This document shows positions 36,691-44,758 of a stretch of 64,000 bases of DNA, piece after piece; the stretch's first letter is position 1; every line of letters starts with the position of its first letter. The DNA is from Collinsella sp. AF08-23 (GTDB lineage Bacteria; Actinomycetota; Coriobacteriia; Coriobacteriales; Coriobacteriaceae), in the NCBI RefSeq assembly GCF_003479805.1, contig NZ_QUHV01000006.1:1-64000 (forward strand). The letters run 5' to 3'. The notes under the pieces were generated by a model. That model searched no databases, was not told where the DNA came from, and worked only from the letters and a program-made list of their open reading frames with translations. Made by a program: the position numbers and the translations under genes.

Positions 36691-37086
36691 ATGGAAACGC
36701 CCACGTTCGACTACAGCACCAAACCCGAACCCCAAATGACCGGTCCACAGGCGGCGGACGCCGACGTCATAGAGTCCATTGACGGCCAGCGAGTGATCGA
36801 AAGCGCGAGCGCTTCGACCGCGCCTCAGACGAACTCGTCAAACTTCGCCTATGTCCTTGCCGCAGTGACGTTGGGGATCATCTCATTGCTGGCAATCGCG
36901 TTCGCACTCCTCATGTTCGGGGTGGTCGGAACGGCCATCAATTCGTCCTACGCATATGATGAGCTGCCGAGCGATGGCTATGTGAACGGTTGGAAACGCT
37001 TTGAGAACGAGCGTCGCGATGAGCTCGACCAGTTCGAAGAAGAACTCTGGAACGAGCTCATGTCCGAAAACGGCTACGACGCGTAA
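36691..37086 (+). CDS. Single-pass membrane protein of unknown function
   Basis: 131 aa. Cytoplasmic acidic/polar part (1-55), one strong membrane helix (about 58-88, with LGIISLLAIAFALLMFGVVG), then a charged segment rich in Glu, Asp and Arg. GGGAG lies four bases before the ATG. It is one of the few plus-strand genes and faces the glycosyltransferase gene, whose stop is four bases away. I do not recognise a family. Confidence 0.7.
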   Translation: METPTFDYSTKPEPQMTGPQAADADVIESIDGQRVIESASASTAPQTNSSNFAYVLAAVTLGIISLLAIAFALLMFGVVGTAINSSYAYDELPSDGYVNGWKRFENERRDELDQFEEELWNELMSENGYDA

Positions 37087-37089
37087 AAC

Positions 37090-38364
37090 CTATTTGGCCC
37101 CGTCGAGCACCTCGTCGAGCGTCACGCTCACGTCATGCGGCGTGGGAACCCAGTCGACCTTAAGGAACAGCGCCGCCACGGTGAGCGGGACATACGTGAA
37201 CATAAACAGCGGGAAGGTAAACAAGTTGGCGAAGATGCGCCAGCGCTGCGGACAATGGATGTGCTTCCACTCGGTGATAGTAGTGAAGAGCCCCATGACA
37301 AAGAACGTGCCGTACATATAAGCAAAAATCATGATTACCGAACCGATTGCCATCTCGATCTCGGAGTCGGTTGCCAAGAACCCGTGGCTCAGGCTACCGA
37401 CCACGATGAAGGTGGTGTTGACCATGAGGCAGAGCAGAGTCAACAGCATGGCAGGACCGATGACCATGAGCATGTCGTAGGCGGCAAAGCGGCGAAACTT
37501 GGTGATGGACGTGAGCATGTGGCGGCCGTAGGTGAAAAGCACCTGATAGAAGCCTTTGGTCCAGCGCATGCGCTGTTTGATGGAGGCCTTGAGCGTGACG
37601 GGCTGCTCATCGAAGAATTCGGCCGGGGCATAGCCGATGCGAACACCGTGGATGGCGCAGAAGGTAGCGAACTGGATATCCTCAGTGAGTGTGTGGAAGT
37701 CCCAGCCGTGCATGCCCTGGATGATCTTGGCCGAAACGAGGTAGCCCGAGCCGGAGACGGCGCACGAGGTGCCGCAGATCATACGCGCGTTGTTGAGATA
37801 GCGCGCCTCGCGCATGAACCAGGTGGCGTAGGCCGCGCTGATCCAGGAGCTACCGAAATTCTTTGAGTTGCGATAGCTCGTGAGCGCCAAATACCCCTGG
37901 TCGAAGGCGTCGTTCATGACGGTGACGTAGTCACGTGCGAGCAGATTGTCGGCGTCGAAGATGAAAAACGCCTCGTGCTTGCCGGGATACTCTTTGAGGA
38001 TGCGGTCGAACCCGTAGTCCATGACCCAGCTCTTTCCCTTGCGGGAGAGGTCGTTGCGCTCGTAGACGATGGCACCGGCATCACGCGCCGCTTGGGCGGT
38101 GTTGTCGGTGCACGCGTCCGCCACCACGAAGATGTCGATCAGTTCGGAAGGATAGTCCTGGTCTTTAATCGACTTGACGAGGTTGGCGATCACCGCTTCC
38201 TCGTTATGGGCGGCGATGAAGAACGCATAGCGATGCTGCTTCTTGGCGGCGGGGATCTTCACCTGGCCCCGCAGAAGTCCGATGAAGAAGAAAACGACCT
38301 GGTACAGAAAGCACCAGGTGAATAGGAAGCCAACGATGCTGTTGAAGGCGACGATAGGTGTCAA
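37090..38364 (-). CDS. Family-2 processive-type glycosyltransferase, membrane-bound
   Basis: 424 aa. Membrane helix at 5-32, then a GT-A domain with HNEE, ADACTDNT, FDADN (DxD), LTEDIQ and QRMRWTKG, followed by three to four C-terminal helices. The D-D-D-QxxRW pattern places it near cellulose/hyaluronan/PNAG-type synthases or N-glycosyltransferases. Acceptor unknown. The start is TTG with GGGAGG four bases upstream. A 6-bp dyad (TCGTAC / GTACGA) precedes it. Confidence 0.82.
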   Translation of the reverse strand: MTPIVAFNSIVGFLFTWCFLYQVVFFFIGLLRGQVKIPAAKKQHRYAFFIAAHNEEAVIANLVKSIKDQDYPSELIDIFVVADACTDNTAQAARDAGAIVYERNDLSRKGKSWVMDYGFDRILKEYPGKHEAFFIFDADNLLARDYVTVMNDAFDQGYLALTSYRNSKNFGSSWISAAYATWFMREARYLNNARMICGTSCAVSGSGYLVSAKIIQGMHGWDFHTLTEDIQFATFCAIHGVRIGYAPAEFFDEQPVTLKASIKQRMRWTKGFYQVLFTYGRHMLTSITKFRRFAAYDMLMVIGPAMLLTLLCLMVNTTFIVVGSLSHGFLATDSEIEMAIGSVIMIFAYMYGTFFVMGLFTTITEWKHIHCPQRWRIFANLFTFPLFMFTYVPLTVAALFLKVDWVPTPHDVSVTLDEVLDGAK

Positions 38365-38447
38365 AACGCCTCCCGGGTCGCGATTGTTTCGTACGTCTCA
38401 GTGTACGACAGTCTGCGCCCGGGCACGCAATCTCCAATCGAGAGGGC

Positions 38448-39464
38448 TCAATCCTCGAGGAGGCCGAGGCGTGGAATGATCTGCTCCCCCGCCTCCGTGC
38501 GTCCGAGCGAGCGGTCGTGCAGCTCATCCAAAGCCGCCGCGAGGTCCCAAGGAAGCTCATCCTTGCAACTCACGACCTCACCGGTCACCGGATGCACGAA
38601 CGAGACGCTCCATGAGTGCAGAAATTGACGGTCGAGGTAGAGGTTCATGCGCTCATTGCCCTTACCGTACAGCGGGTCGCCCACGAGCGGATGGTGGATG
38701 TGGCGCATGTGCACGCGAATCTGGTGCGTACGCCCCGTGTAGAGGTGACATTCGACGAGCGTATAGCCCTCGTCGCCCCGCGCGGGCTCAAAGCGCTCAA
38801 GCACCTTAAACGTCGTAATGGCCTGACGTGCAAAAGGATCATCGGAGACGGCCATCTTCACGCGATCGCGTGTGGAGCGCGCAATACCCGTGTTGATGGT
38901 CCCCTCGTCCATGACGATCTCGCCGTGGACGAGCGTGATATAGCGACGGTCGAGCGTACGCGTGCGGATGAGGTTCTGCAGGGCGCGCTGCGTGTCATCG
39001 TCCTTGGCGGCGAGCATGAGGCCCGAGGTGTCGCGGTCGAGGCGGTGCACGATGCCTGGTCGGTCCTCCCCCTGCACCGTGCCCAGGTGATCAAGGCCGC
39101 AATGGTACGCAAGGGCGTTCGCCAGCGTGCCATCCTCGTGGCCGTGCGCCGGATGGCACACCAAACCGCGCTGCTTGGAGAGGACGATGAGATAGTCGTC
39201 CTCGTAGCGAATGTCGAGGGGAATGGCCTGTGGAATGATGGCTCCCGGTTCGCGGACCTCGGGAAGCTCGATGGAGATGCGGTCACCCTCGGCAACTTGC
39301 TGCTTTTTGGAGAGGCACGTTTCGCCGTTGATGGCCACGGCACCCGCCTCAACGAGCTTCGCGCAGGCAGAGCGTGAGGGGCACGCATCCTGCGCGCCCA
39401 GATACGCATCGAGGCGCTCGCCCGCAGCTTCGACGGGAACGAGCAGGTGAAGGTCGGCGGGCAT
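38448..39464 (-). CDS. rluD: RluD-family 23S rRNA pseudouridine synthase
   Basis: 338 aa. N-terminal S4 domain (GERLDAYLGAQ), catalytic HRLDRDTSGL (near 136-145), and the C-terminal GRTHQIRVHMRHIHHPLVGD. The ATG at 39464 overlaps the lspA stop (TAATG), and GGAGG lies just upstream, so translation is probably coupled. The order lspA-rluD is conserved. Exact uridine targets cannot be told from RluD paralogs by eye. Confidence 0.88.
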   Translation of the reverse strand: MPADLHLLVPVEAAGERLDAYLGAQDACPSRSACAKLVEAGAVAINGETCLSKKQQVAEGDRISIELPEVREPGAIIPQAIPLDIRYEDDYLIVLSKQRGLVCHPAHGHEDGTLANALAYHCGLDHLGTVQGEDRPGIVHRLDRDTSGLMLAAKDDDTQRALQNLIRTRTLDRRYITLVHGEIVMDEGTINTGIARSTRDRVKMAVSDDPFARQAITTFKVLERFEPARGDEGYTLVECHLYTGRTHQIRVHMRHIHHPLVGDPLYGKGNERMNLYLDRQFLHSWSVSFVHPVTGEVVSCKDELPWDLAAALDELHDRSLGRTEAGEQIIPRLGLLED

Positions 39465-40099
39465 TAGCGTCCCTCCCCTTCCGGCTTGTCGCACTCCTGG
39501 CGCTCACGCACCGCGCGGGCGCGCTCGCCGCGGCGTTTGGCGCGACGGGCGGCGGCACGGGCGTCACGTGCGTCGAGCTCGGCACCCGCATCGACTTGGG
39601 CGGCGGGAGACAGGAACATGAAGCCCACGAACGCGAGGAAGACGCCAACGCAAATGCCGATATCTGCAACGTTGAACACGGGGAAATCGATGAAGTCGCT
39701 GGCGATGAAGTCGACCACGTAGCCGAGAACCAGGCGATCGAGGGCATTGCCAATCGCGCCCCCCGCAACAAGGCCGAGCCCGAAGGTCTCCACCTTCGAC
39801 ACCTTCCTCACGTGACCAAGGTACAAGGCGATGGAAACGATGACGACTGCGGCAAAGAAGGCGAACAGCATGCCCATGCCCTCGCCCATGCTGAACGCGG
39901 CACCGATGTTCGCGACGAAACGAAAGCTCAAGATCCCTGGGATGACGGATACGCTCTCCCCCGTCAGCATGAGCGTGTTCTTAACGAACACCTTGGAGAT
40001 GTAATCGAGCGCGAACACCGTGACGGCGGCGACGAGCGCCACGCACGCGCGCCATCCAAGCGACGGCTCAAAGGTTTTTGTATCCGGCTTCTCGGCCAA
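39464..40099 (-). CDS. lspA: Lipoprotein signal peptidase
   Basis: 211 aa. LspA motifs VANIGAAFSM, GGAIGNALDRL and FNVADIGI carry the two catalytic aspartates, within four membrane helices. It cleaves prolipoproteins after lipid attachment. No ATG fits; I prefer TTG at 40099 with GGGGATTCC upstream. The open frame to 40291 runs through two palindromes and is not coding. A basic tail of about 40 residues follows the last helix. Confidence 0.88.
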   Translation of the reverse strand: MAEKPDTKTFEPSLGWRACVALVAAVTVFALDYISKVFVKNTLMLTGESVSVIPGILSFRFVANIGAAFSMGEGMGMLFAFFAAVVIVSIALYLGHVRKVSKVETFGLGLVAGGAIGNALDRLVLGYVVDFIASDFIDFPVFNVADIGICVGVFLAFVGFMFLSPAAQVDAGAELDARDARAAARRAKRRGERARAVRERQECDKPEGEGR

Positions 40100-40148
40100 A
40101 GGAATCCCCAAACTCCGAAGTGAACATCCTTGATGTAGAAGGTCATGC

Positions 40149-40183
40149 CGCGTGCCAAAGGGGCACGTCCCCAATGGCACGCG
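40149..40183. repeat. Family-2 (GGGGACGT) palindromic repeat in the lspA leader
   Basis: Arms CGCGTGCCA / TGGCACGCG (9 bp, perfect) around AAGGGGCACGTCCCCAA. On the minus strand it reads CCATTGGGGACGTGCCCC, matching the family core at 5305-5427 and 43362-43405. Confidence 0.75.
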
Positions 40184-40216
40184 ATCCTTGATGTGGGCAT
40201 GCACATCAGCGAGCGA

Positions 40217-40308
40217 CGGCCAGGTGCGCCAGATTGCCCTGAAAGAGGAGGGCGCACGCCTAGCGTGCGGCGCCCGACGATTGAAGGGCAAGGTGGCGTG
40301 CCTGGCCG
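40217..40308. repeat. Family-3 palindromic element, copy 2
   Basis: The core (GAAAGAGGAGGGCGCACGCC, then GCGTGCGGCGCCCGACGATT) differs from copy 1 at only two positions. The flanking stem is GCCCT/AGGGC instead of CGGGT/ACCCG, so pairing is kept while sequence changes. Outer arms CCAGGTGCGCCAGATT and AAGGTGGCGTGCCTGG match copy 1 except for one compensating pair. It lies between ileS and lspA. Confidence 0.82.
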
Positions 40309-40322
40309 CCGCGCAGCGTCAT

Positions 40323-40343
40323 GCGCTGAGCTTAGCTCAGCGC
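40323..40343. repeat. Hairpin and 13-bp duplication at the ileS 3' end
   Basis: GCGCTGAGC, loop TTA, GCTCAGCGC. The string TTAGCTCAGCGCC at 40332-40344 repeats at 40346-40358, where it encodes the last ileS codons and stop. The 3' end of the gene has therefore been duplicated in tandem, and the copy forms half of a hairpin. Confidence 0.65.
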
Positions 40344-40345
40344 CT

Positions 40346-43147
40346 TTAGCTCAGCGCCTCAAAGCAGCGGTCGCAGATGTGCTCGTGCTCGCCGTGGACG
40401 CCCGTAGAGGTACGGTAGTTCCAGCAGCGGTCGCACGCCTCACCATGGGCGGCCTCGATCTGGGCGGTGAACGCCGCACCCTCGGCCAGCTCCACCTCGG
40501 AGACGATGTAGAACTCGGCGAGGTCGACAGCCTTGTCGCCGGTGAGCAGCGCATAGGCCTCGGCCGGGGCGGTAGCCTTCACGCGGACCTGCTGGCTCTT
40601 GGTGAAGGTGCCCGCGGAACGAGCCTCCTCGATGGCCTTGGTGACCACGCCTCGCAGCCCGAGCGACGCCTCGAGGACGCCGGCGAACTCGTTGGCCTGC
40701 TCGAGCGTGATGGGGCTCTTGTACCAATCGAGCAGGGCCGCGTACTCCTGGTTGTCTCGGCAACCGGCCGGAGCGAACTCCATGGCCTCGTCGACCGTGT
40801 AGGACAGGATGGGCTGCAGGTCGCGCATGAGCATGGAGAGCAGCTCGGCCACGACGGTCTGCGCGCTGCGCATCTCGTGGCTGCCCGGCTTCTCGCAGTA
40901 CAGGCGGTCCTTCAGCGCGTCGAGGTAGACGTTGGAGAGCTCGGTGACGACGAAATCGTACAGCGTGCGGTACGCGCGGTTGAACTCATAACCGGCGTAG
41001 GCCTCGTCGACCTCGGCCTGGACCTGGGTGAGGCGGGCGAGCATGAGCTTGTCGAGCGGCATGAGCTCGTCGAAGGCCACGCCGTCGGTCGCGGGCTCGA
41101 ACTGGCCCTCGAGCACGGACAGCAGGAAGCGCAGGGTGTTACGGAAGCGGCGGTACGCGTCGGAGGTGCGGGCGAGGATCTCGTGGTCGCAGGCGACGTC
41201 GGTGGAGGTGTCCACGGAGGCGACCCACAGGCGGATGATGTCGGCGCCCATCTCGTCGCAGATCTTGTTGGGGTCGATCACGTTGCCGAGCGACTTGGAC
41301 ATCTTGCGGCCCTGGCCGTCCAGGGTGAAGCCCTGGGAGATGACGGCCTTGTAGGGGGCGACGCCGTTGGTGCCAACGGAGGTCAGCAGCGAGGACTGGA
41401 ACCAGCCGCGGTGCTGGTCGGAACCCTCGAGGTACACGTCCGCCGGGTACTTGAGCTCGGGACGATACTCGCACACGGCCTTCCAGGACACGCCGGAGTC
41501 CCACCACACGTCGAGGATGTCGCGATCGGCCTTGAGGTGATGGCCGCCGCACTTGGGGCACACGCAGGCGTCGCCGAGGTAGGACTCGGGTGCGTCGGTG
41601 AACCAAGCGTCGGAGCCCTTCTCGTGGAAGAGCACGATGACGGCGTCGAGCGTGTCGTCGTTCATGATCTTCTCGCCGCAGTCGGCGCAGGTGAAAGAGG
41701 GAATCGGCACGCCCCAGTTGCGCTGACGGGAGATGCACCAATCGGGGCGCTGCTCCACCATGGCGCCGATGCGGTTGACGGCGTGCTCCGGATACCACGT
41801 GACATGGTTGCGCACCTGGTCGAGCGCCTGCTCACGCAGGCCGGTCTTGTCCATGGAGACGAACCACTGGTCGGTGGCGCGGAAGAGAACCGGGCTCTTG
41901 CAGCGCCAGCAGTGCGGATAGCTGTGGGTGATCTTCACCTCGGCCACGAGCATGCCGCGGTCGCGCAGGAACTGGATGATATGCGGGTTGGCCTCATCGG
42001 TGTCCATGCCGGAGAACGGGCCGCCGGTGCCGAACTCGGTGCCGTTATAGTAGCGACCGTCGTCGTCGACGGGCATGCAGACGTCCATGCCCTCCTTCAT
42101 GCAGACGTAGTAGTCGTCCACGCCGTGGCCGGGCGAGTTGTGGACGATACCAGTACCGTCCTCGGTGCCTACGTAGTCGGCAAGGAGCGCCACGCCCTCG
42201 ACGCCGTCGAAGACGGGCTGCTTGTAGTGCAGGTGATCGAGGACCTCGGCGGGGACCTCATAGGGCTTGCCATCGACCATCACGGGGGTGACGTCCCATC
42301 CGGCGATGCCGCAGACCTTCTCGGCGAGGTCCCTGAGCATGATCTCGGCGCGGCCATCGTGCTCGATGGCGGTGTAGATCGCCTCGGGCTTGAGGGAGAC
42401 CGCCTGGTCGGACGGGATGGTCCAGGGGGTGGTGGTCCAGATCACGAAGTCAACGGGGCCGTCGAAGGACTCGAGGCCCGCCGGCTTGGTCGTGAGTTCG
42501 AAGCGCACGTAGATGGACGGGCTCGTCTCATCGCCGTACTCGATCTCGGCCTCGGCCAGGGCCGTATGGCAGTGCTTGCACCAGTGGACCGGCTTATGGC
42601 CGCGATAGACCATGCCCTTATCGAACATGGCCTTGAAGGCCTCGATGTCGGCGGCGTCGTGCTGGTGGTAGAGCGTGAGATATGGGTTGTCCCAGTCGCC
42701 CAGGACGCCCAGGCGCTTGAAGCCCTCGCGCTGCAGGTCGATGTTCTCGACAGCGAACTGGTTGCACAGCTCGCGGATCTCGGCAACGCTCGTCTGGTTG
42801 AACTTCTCCGTCCCGAGCTTCTCCTCGACCTTGTGCTCGATAGGCTGGCCATGGCAGTCCCAGCCGGGAACGTACGGGGTCTCATAGCCCTGCATGGCCT
42901 TGTAGCGGTTGATCATGTCCTTGGCGATCTTGTTCATCGCGTGGCCCAGGTGGATGGGGCCATTGGCGTACGGAGGGCCGTCGTGGAGCACGAATTTCTC
43001 GTGGCCCTCGTTCTTCTTGAGCATGAGCTCGTAGACATGGTTCTCCTGCCAGCGCTTCAGGCGCTCCGGCTCGCGCTGCGCCAGGGCCGCCCGCATGGGG
43101 AACTTGGTCTTGGGCAGGTTCATGGTCTGCTTGTACTCGTTTGCCAC
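40346..43147 (-). CDS. ileS: Isoleucyl-tRNA synthetase
   Basis: 933 aa class I synthetase. HIGH-type motif DGPPYANGPIHLGHA, KMSKS (GRKMSKSLGN), an editing domain between them, and a C-terminal zinc finger (CDRCWNYRTS, then CDRCF). It charges tRNA-Ile. The start is GTG with GGGGG five bases upstream. A T-box leader with its own terminator lies directly upstream, so expression should respond to uncharged tRNA-Ile. Confidence 0.95.
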   Translation of the reverse strand: MANEYKQTMNLPKTKFPMRAALAQREPERLKRWQENHVYELMLKKNEGHEKFVLHDGPPYANGPIHLGHAMNKIAKDMINRYKAMQGYETPYVPGWDCHGQPIEHKVEEKLGTEKFNQTSVAEIRELCNQFAVENIDLQREGFKRLGVLGDWDNPYLTLYHQHDAADIEAFKAMFDKGMVYRGHKPVHWCKHCHTALAEAEIEYGDETSPSIYVRFELTTKPAGLESFDGPVDFVIWTTTPWTIPSDQAVSLKPEAIYTAIEHDGRAEIMLRDLAEKVCGIAGWDVTPVMVDGKPYEVPAEVLDHLHYKQPVFDGVEGVALLADYVGTEDGTGIVHNSPGHGVDDYYVCMKEGMDVCMPVDDDGRYYNGTEFGTGGPFSGMDTDEANPHIIQFLRDRGMLVAEVKITHSYPHCWRCKSPVLFRATDQWFVSMDKTGLREQALDQVRNHVTWYPEHAVNRIGAMVEQRPDWCISRQRNWGVPIPSFTCADCGEKIMNDDTLDAVIVLFHEKGSDAWFTDAPESYLGDACVCPKCGGHHLKADRDILDVWWDSGVSWKAVCEYRPELKYPADVYLEGSDQHRGWFQSSLLTSVGTNGVAPYKAVISQGFTLDGQGRKMSKSLGNVIDPNKICDEMGADIIRLWVASVDTSTDVACDHEILARTSDAYRRFRNTLRFLLSVLEGQFEPATDGVAFDELMPLDKLMLARLTQVQAEVDEAYAGYEFNRAYRTLYDFVVTELSNVYLDALKDRLYCEKPGSHEMRSAQTVVAELLSMLMRDLQPILSYTVDEAMEFAPAGCRDNQEYAALLDWYKSPITLEQANEFAGVLEASLGLRGVVTKAIEEARSAGTFTKSQQVRVKATAPAEAYALLTGDKAVDLAEFYIVSEVELAEGAAFTAQIEAAHGEACDRCWNYRTSTGVHGEHEHICDRCFEALS

Positions 43148-43182
43148 GAATACCCCCTTCTCGTTATGGGCGCATGAAAAAA

Positions 43183-43215
43183 GCGCCCGTCCTAGCTCAA
43201 GCTGGGACGAAGCGC
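43183..43215 (-). terminator. Intrinsic terminator of the ileS T-box
   Basis: A stem of about 15 bp with small mismatches (GCGCTTCGTCCCAGCT / AGCTAGGACGGGCGC, loop TGA) followed by six U on the minus strand, 35 bp before the ileS start. Confidence 0.85.
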
Positions 43216-43361
43216 GTATGAGATACGGGAAGCAGGGCCCGCGGTGCGTTTCGCTATACCACCCAGCTCAAAGGTTCGCGCACATGCGCTCCCCTCGTAC
43301 TCGGCTGGCCCGTGACGACGGCCATCCCGGCGACGCCTACTGGGCACCATCCCGCGTCCCC

Positions 43362-43405
43362 GCAAACGACACTCCCCATTGGGGACGTAGTCGTTTTGCA
43401 AAACG
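43362..43405. repeat. Family-2 (GGGGACGT) palindromic repeat inside the T-box leader
   Basis: GCAAACGAC..TCCCC / GGGGA..GTCGTTTTGC with small bulges, followed by the self-complementary CGTTTTGCAAAACG. The string ATTGGGGACGTAGTC then TTTGCAAAACGC nearly matches the unit at 5396-5427. Confidence 0.8.
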
Positions 43406-43632
43406 CTATGGATGGCAGCCGTTCGGGCCGCGGCTCCGGGGTGATTTTCGACTGGTCGCACGCACTTGGATCCCACCGCCCCAAGCTCTCTTTTCCGTGC
43501 GGGTCCGGCCTACTCGTCCCCATCAACGCCTGTGGCTCGACATGATAGCACGTGGCGAGACCCGTGCGATGGAAGCGCATCCGTTAACTCAGCGATTACA
43601 CGCAGCGGTACGGGAACGCTCTGGACAATCCA

Positions 43633-43977
43633 CTACGATTGCCGGAGGCAGGTGGTGTTCATGTGCCTGATGCCAAAGAAGATTCCGACAGCCATCGCGA
43701 AAACCGCCATGAGCGTAACCCAAACCGATGAATCACGGCTTATCGAGCCTTGCATGCGAGCGAACTCCGCAAGTGCCATCGTGCCGAGAGCGAAAAACGC
43801 ACCAACCATGATGAACCCCATGGCTCTGCATAGTTTCCGCTCGTCATATCGAGCACGCTGCTCGGGTGTCGAGGTGTTGTAGCCGGCGATGAGCTTGGCT
43901 CCTCGACCGGAAAAGAATAGCATGCTCAATACACCGCATAGCAAGGCAAAGGCAGACATGATGACAACGTAATTCAT
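43633..43977 (-). CDS. DUF3784-like small membrane protein
   Basis: 114 aa with three membrane helices (about 4-22, 51-70, 84-105). Between helices 1 and 2 is GRGAKLIAGYNTSTPEQRARYDERKLCRAMG, here described by its key parts GAKLIAGYNT and YDERKLCR, typical of DUF3784 proteins. AGGGG lies five bases before the ATG at 43977. Function unknown. It ends about 85 bp before the ileS leader promoter region. Confidence 0.72.
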   Translation of the reverse strand: MNYVVIMSAFALLCGVLSMLFFSGRGAKLIAGYNTSTPEQRARYDERKLCRAMGFIMVGAFFALGTMALAEFARMQGSISRDSSVWVTLMAVFAMAVGIFFGIRHMNTTCLRQS

Positions 43978-44020
43978 AGGCACCCCTTAATACACAAAGT
44001 GATGGTTGGGAGAGGCAGGC

Positions 44021-44179
44021 ATGGGCGGTGGTAAAGCTGTCAGGTTTTCAGCGCCGTTGCCGTTTGCTCAGATGCAGAACTACGTACATTTTTACCCCGC
44101 AGGCCCCTCCGCCAAACTCGCCCTCGTCCTCCGCATCGCCCTTGATGAGAAATTCGAAGAGGTCTTCTACTTCTCATGA
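44021..44179 (+). CDS. Possible small protein (52 aa)
   Basis: An open frame from an ATG preceded by GGGAGAGGCAGGC. Third codon positions in its second half are strongly C/G, as in genes of this genome. It contains AKLALVLRIALDEKFEEVFYF. It ends two bases before the convergent DUF523 gene. It could be a real small protein or the remnant of a longer gene; I do not recognise it. Confidence 0.35.
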   Translation: MGGGKAVRFSAPLPFAQMQNYVHFYPAGPSAKLALVLRIALDEKFEEVFYFS

Positions 44180-44180
44180 T

Positions 44181-44633
44181 CTAATCGAGTACGTCATCTA
44201 AATCGGATGCGTCCACCAAGCGCACGCCCGCCGCCGCGAGCGCTTGGGCGAACAGGCCTTGCCCCGGAATAAGCGTCCCCGTGAAGGTGCCATCATAGAC
44301 TTGATGAACGCCGCAACTGGGACTCCGGGACTGTAGAACTGCTGCCGCAAGCTCCCCCGTCTCGATCGCCGGCGCGAGCCGCGCCATCTCGGCGGCGACG
44401 CCCGCCCGATACGCGGTATCCACGCTTTCGCCAAGATTGTTGACAACCTCACCGCCCATGATCTCCGCAGGTGGGCGAGGCGTGGGCAGACCGCCCGCCA
44501 CCTCGGGGCACACAGGGATCACCTCGATATCAGGACGGGCATGTAGCACCTCCAACAGGCGCTCACAGCGGTTGTTGCCCCCGCTGTATTTGCAATTCTC
44601 GCCCAGCAGGCAGGCGCTCACCGCGACCTTCAT
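44181..44633 (-). CDS. DUF523 family protein (YbbK-like)
   Basis: 150 aa. The family cysteines and motifs are clear: VSACLLGENCKYSGGNN, PEVAGGLPTPRPPAEI and QSRSPSCG. The conserved Cys pattern suggests metal or cluster binding; the biochemical role is unknown. The ATG at 44633 is preferred over an earlier GTG. Confidence 0.85.
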   Translation of the reverse strand: MKVAVSACLLGENCKYSGGNNRCERLLEVLHARPDIEVIPVCPEVAGGLPTPRPPAEIMGGEVVNNLGESVDTAYRAGVAAEMARLAPAIETGELAAAVLQSRSPSCGVHQVYDGTFTGTLIPGQGLFAQALAAAGVRLVDASDLDDVLD

Positions 44634-44721
44634 GACAGCCACCTTTCTTCCCAGAACGGAAATCTCACGTTAACACTCTTTTTCCGATTTCGATACAGAG
44701 CGCCGCGTGCGAACACCGTCC

Positions 44722-44727
44722 TAGAAT
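44722..44727 (+). promoter_or_regulatory. -10 element for the alcohol dehydrogenase gene
   Basis: TAGAAT on the plus strand 31 bp before the ATG at 44759, in the divergent gap with the DUF523 gene. No clear -35. Confidence 0.4.
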
Positions 44728-44758
44728 GTCACGAACGACAACTCGTCAAGGAGGTCAC

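Larger units (their letters stand above)
43177..43535 (-). ncRNA. T-box riboswitch of ileS
   Basis: On the minus strand: a Stem I region with GAGTAGG and AAAGAGAGC, then a specifier loop candidate GAAAATCACC containing ATC (43443-43445), an Ile codon. The antiterminator bulge GGGTGGTATAGC (near 43254-43265) resembles the T-box core GGGTGGNACCGCG and could pair with the tRNA 3' end. A terminator follows at 43183-43215. It lies directly upstream of ileS, as T-box logic demands. A family-2 palindrome (43362-43405) interrupts the middle. Confidence 0.8.

Noticed and set aside
39464..40291. LspA start at the ATG at 40291
   Set aside because: The extension reads through two palindromic repeats and has no LspA features.
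40145..43177. 1010-aa open frame on the plus strand opposite ileS
   Set aside because: It mirrors ileS codons; high GC leaves the opposite frame open. It starts within palindromic DNA and shows no domain.
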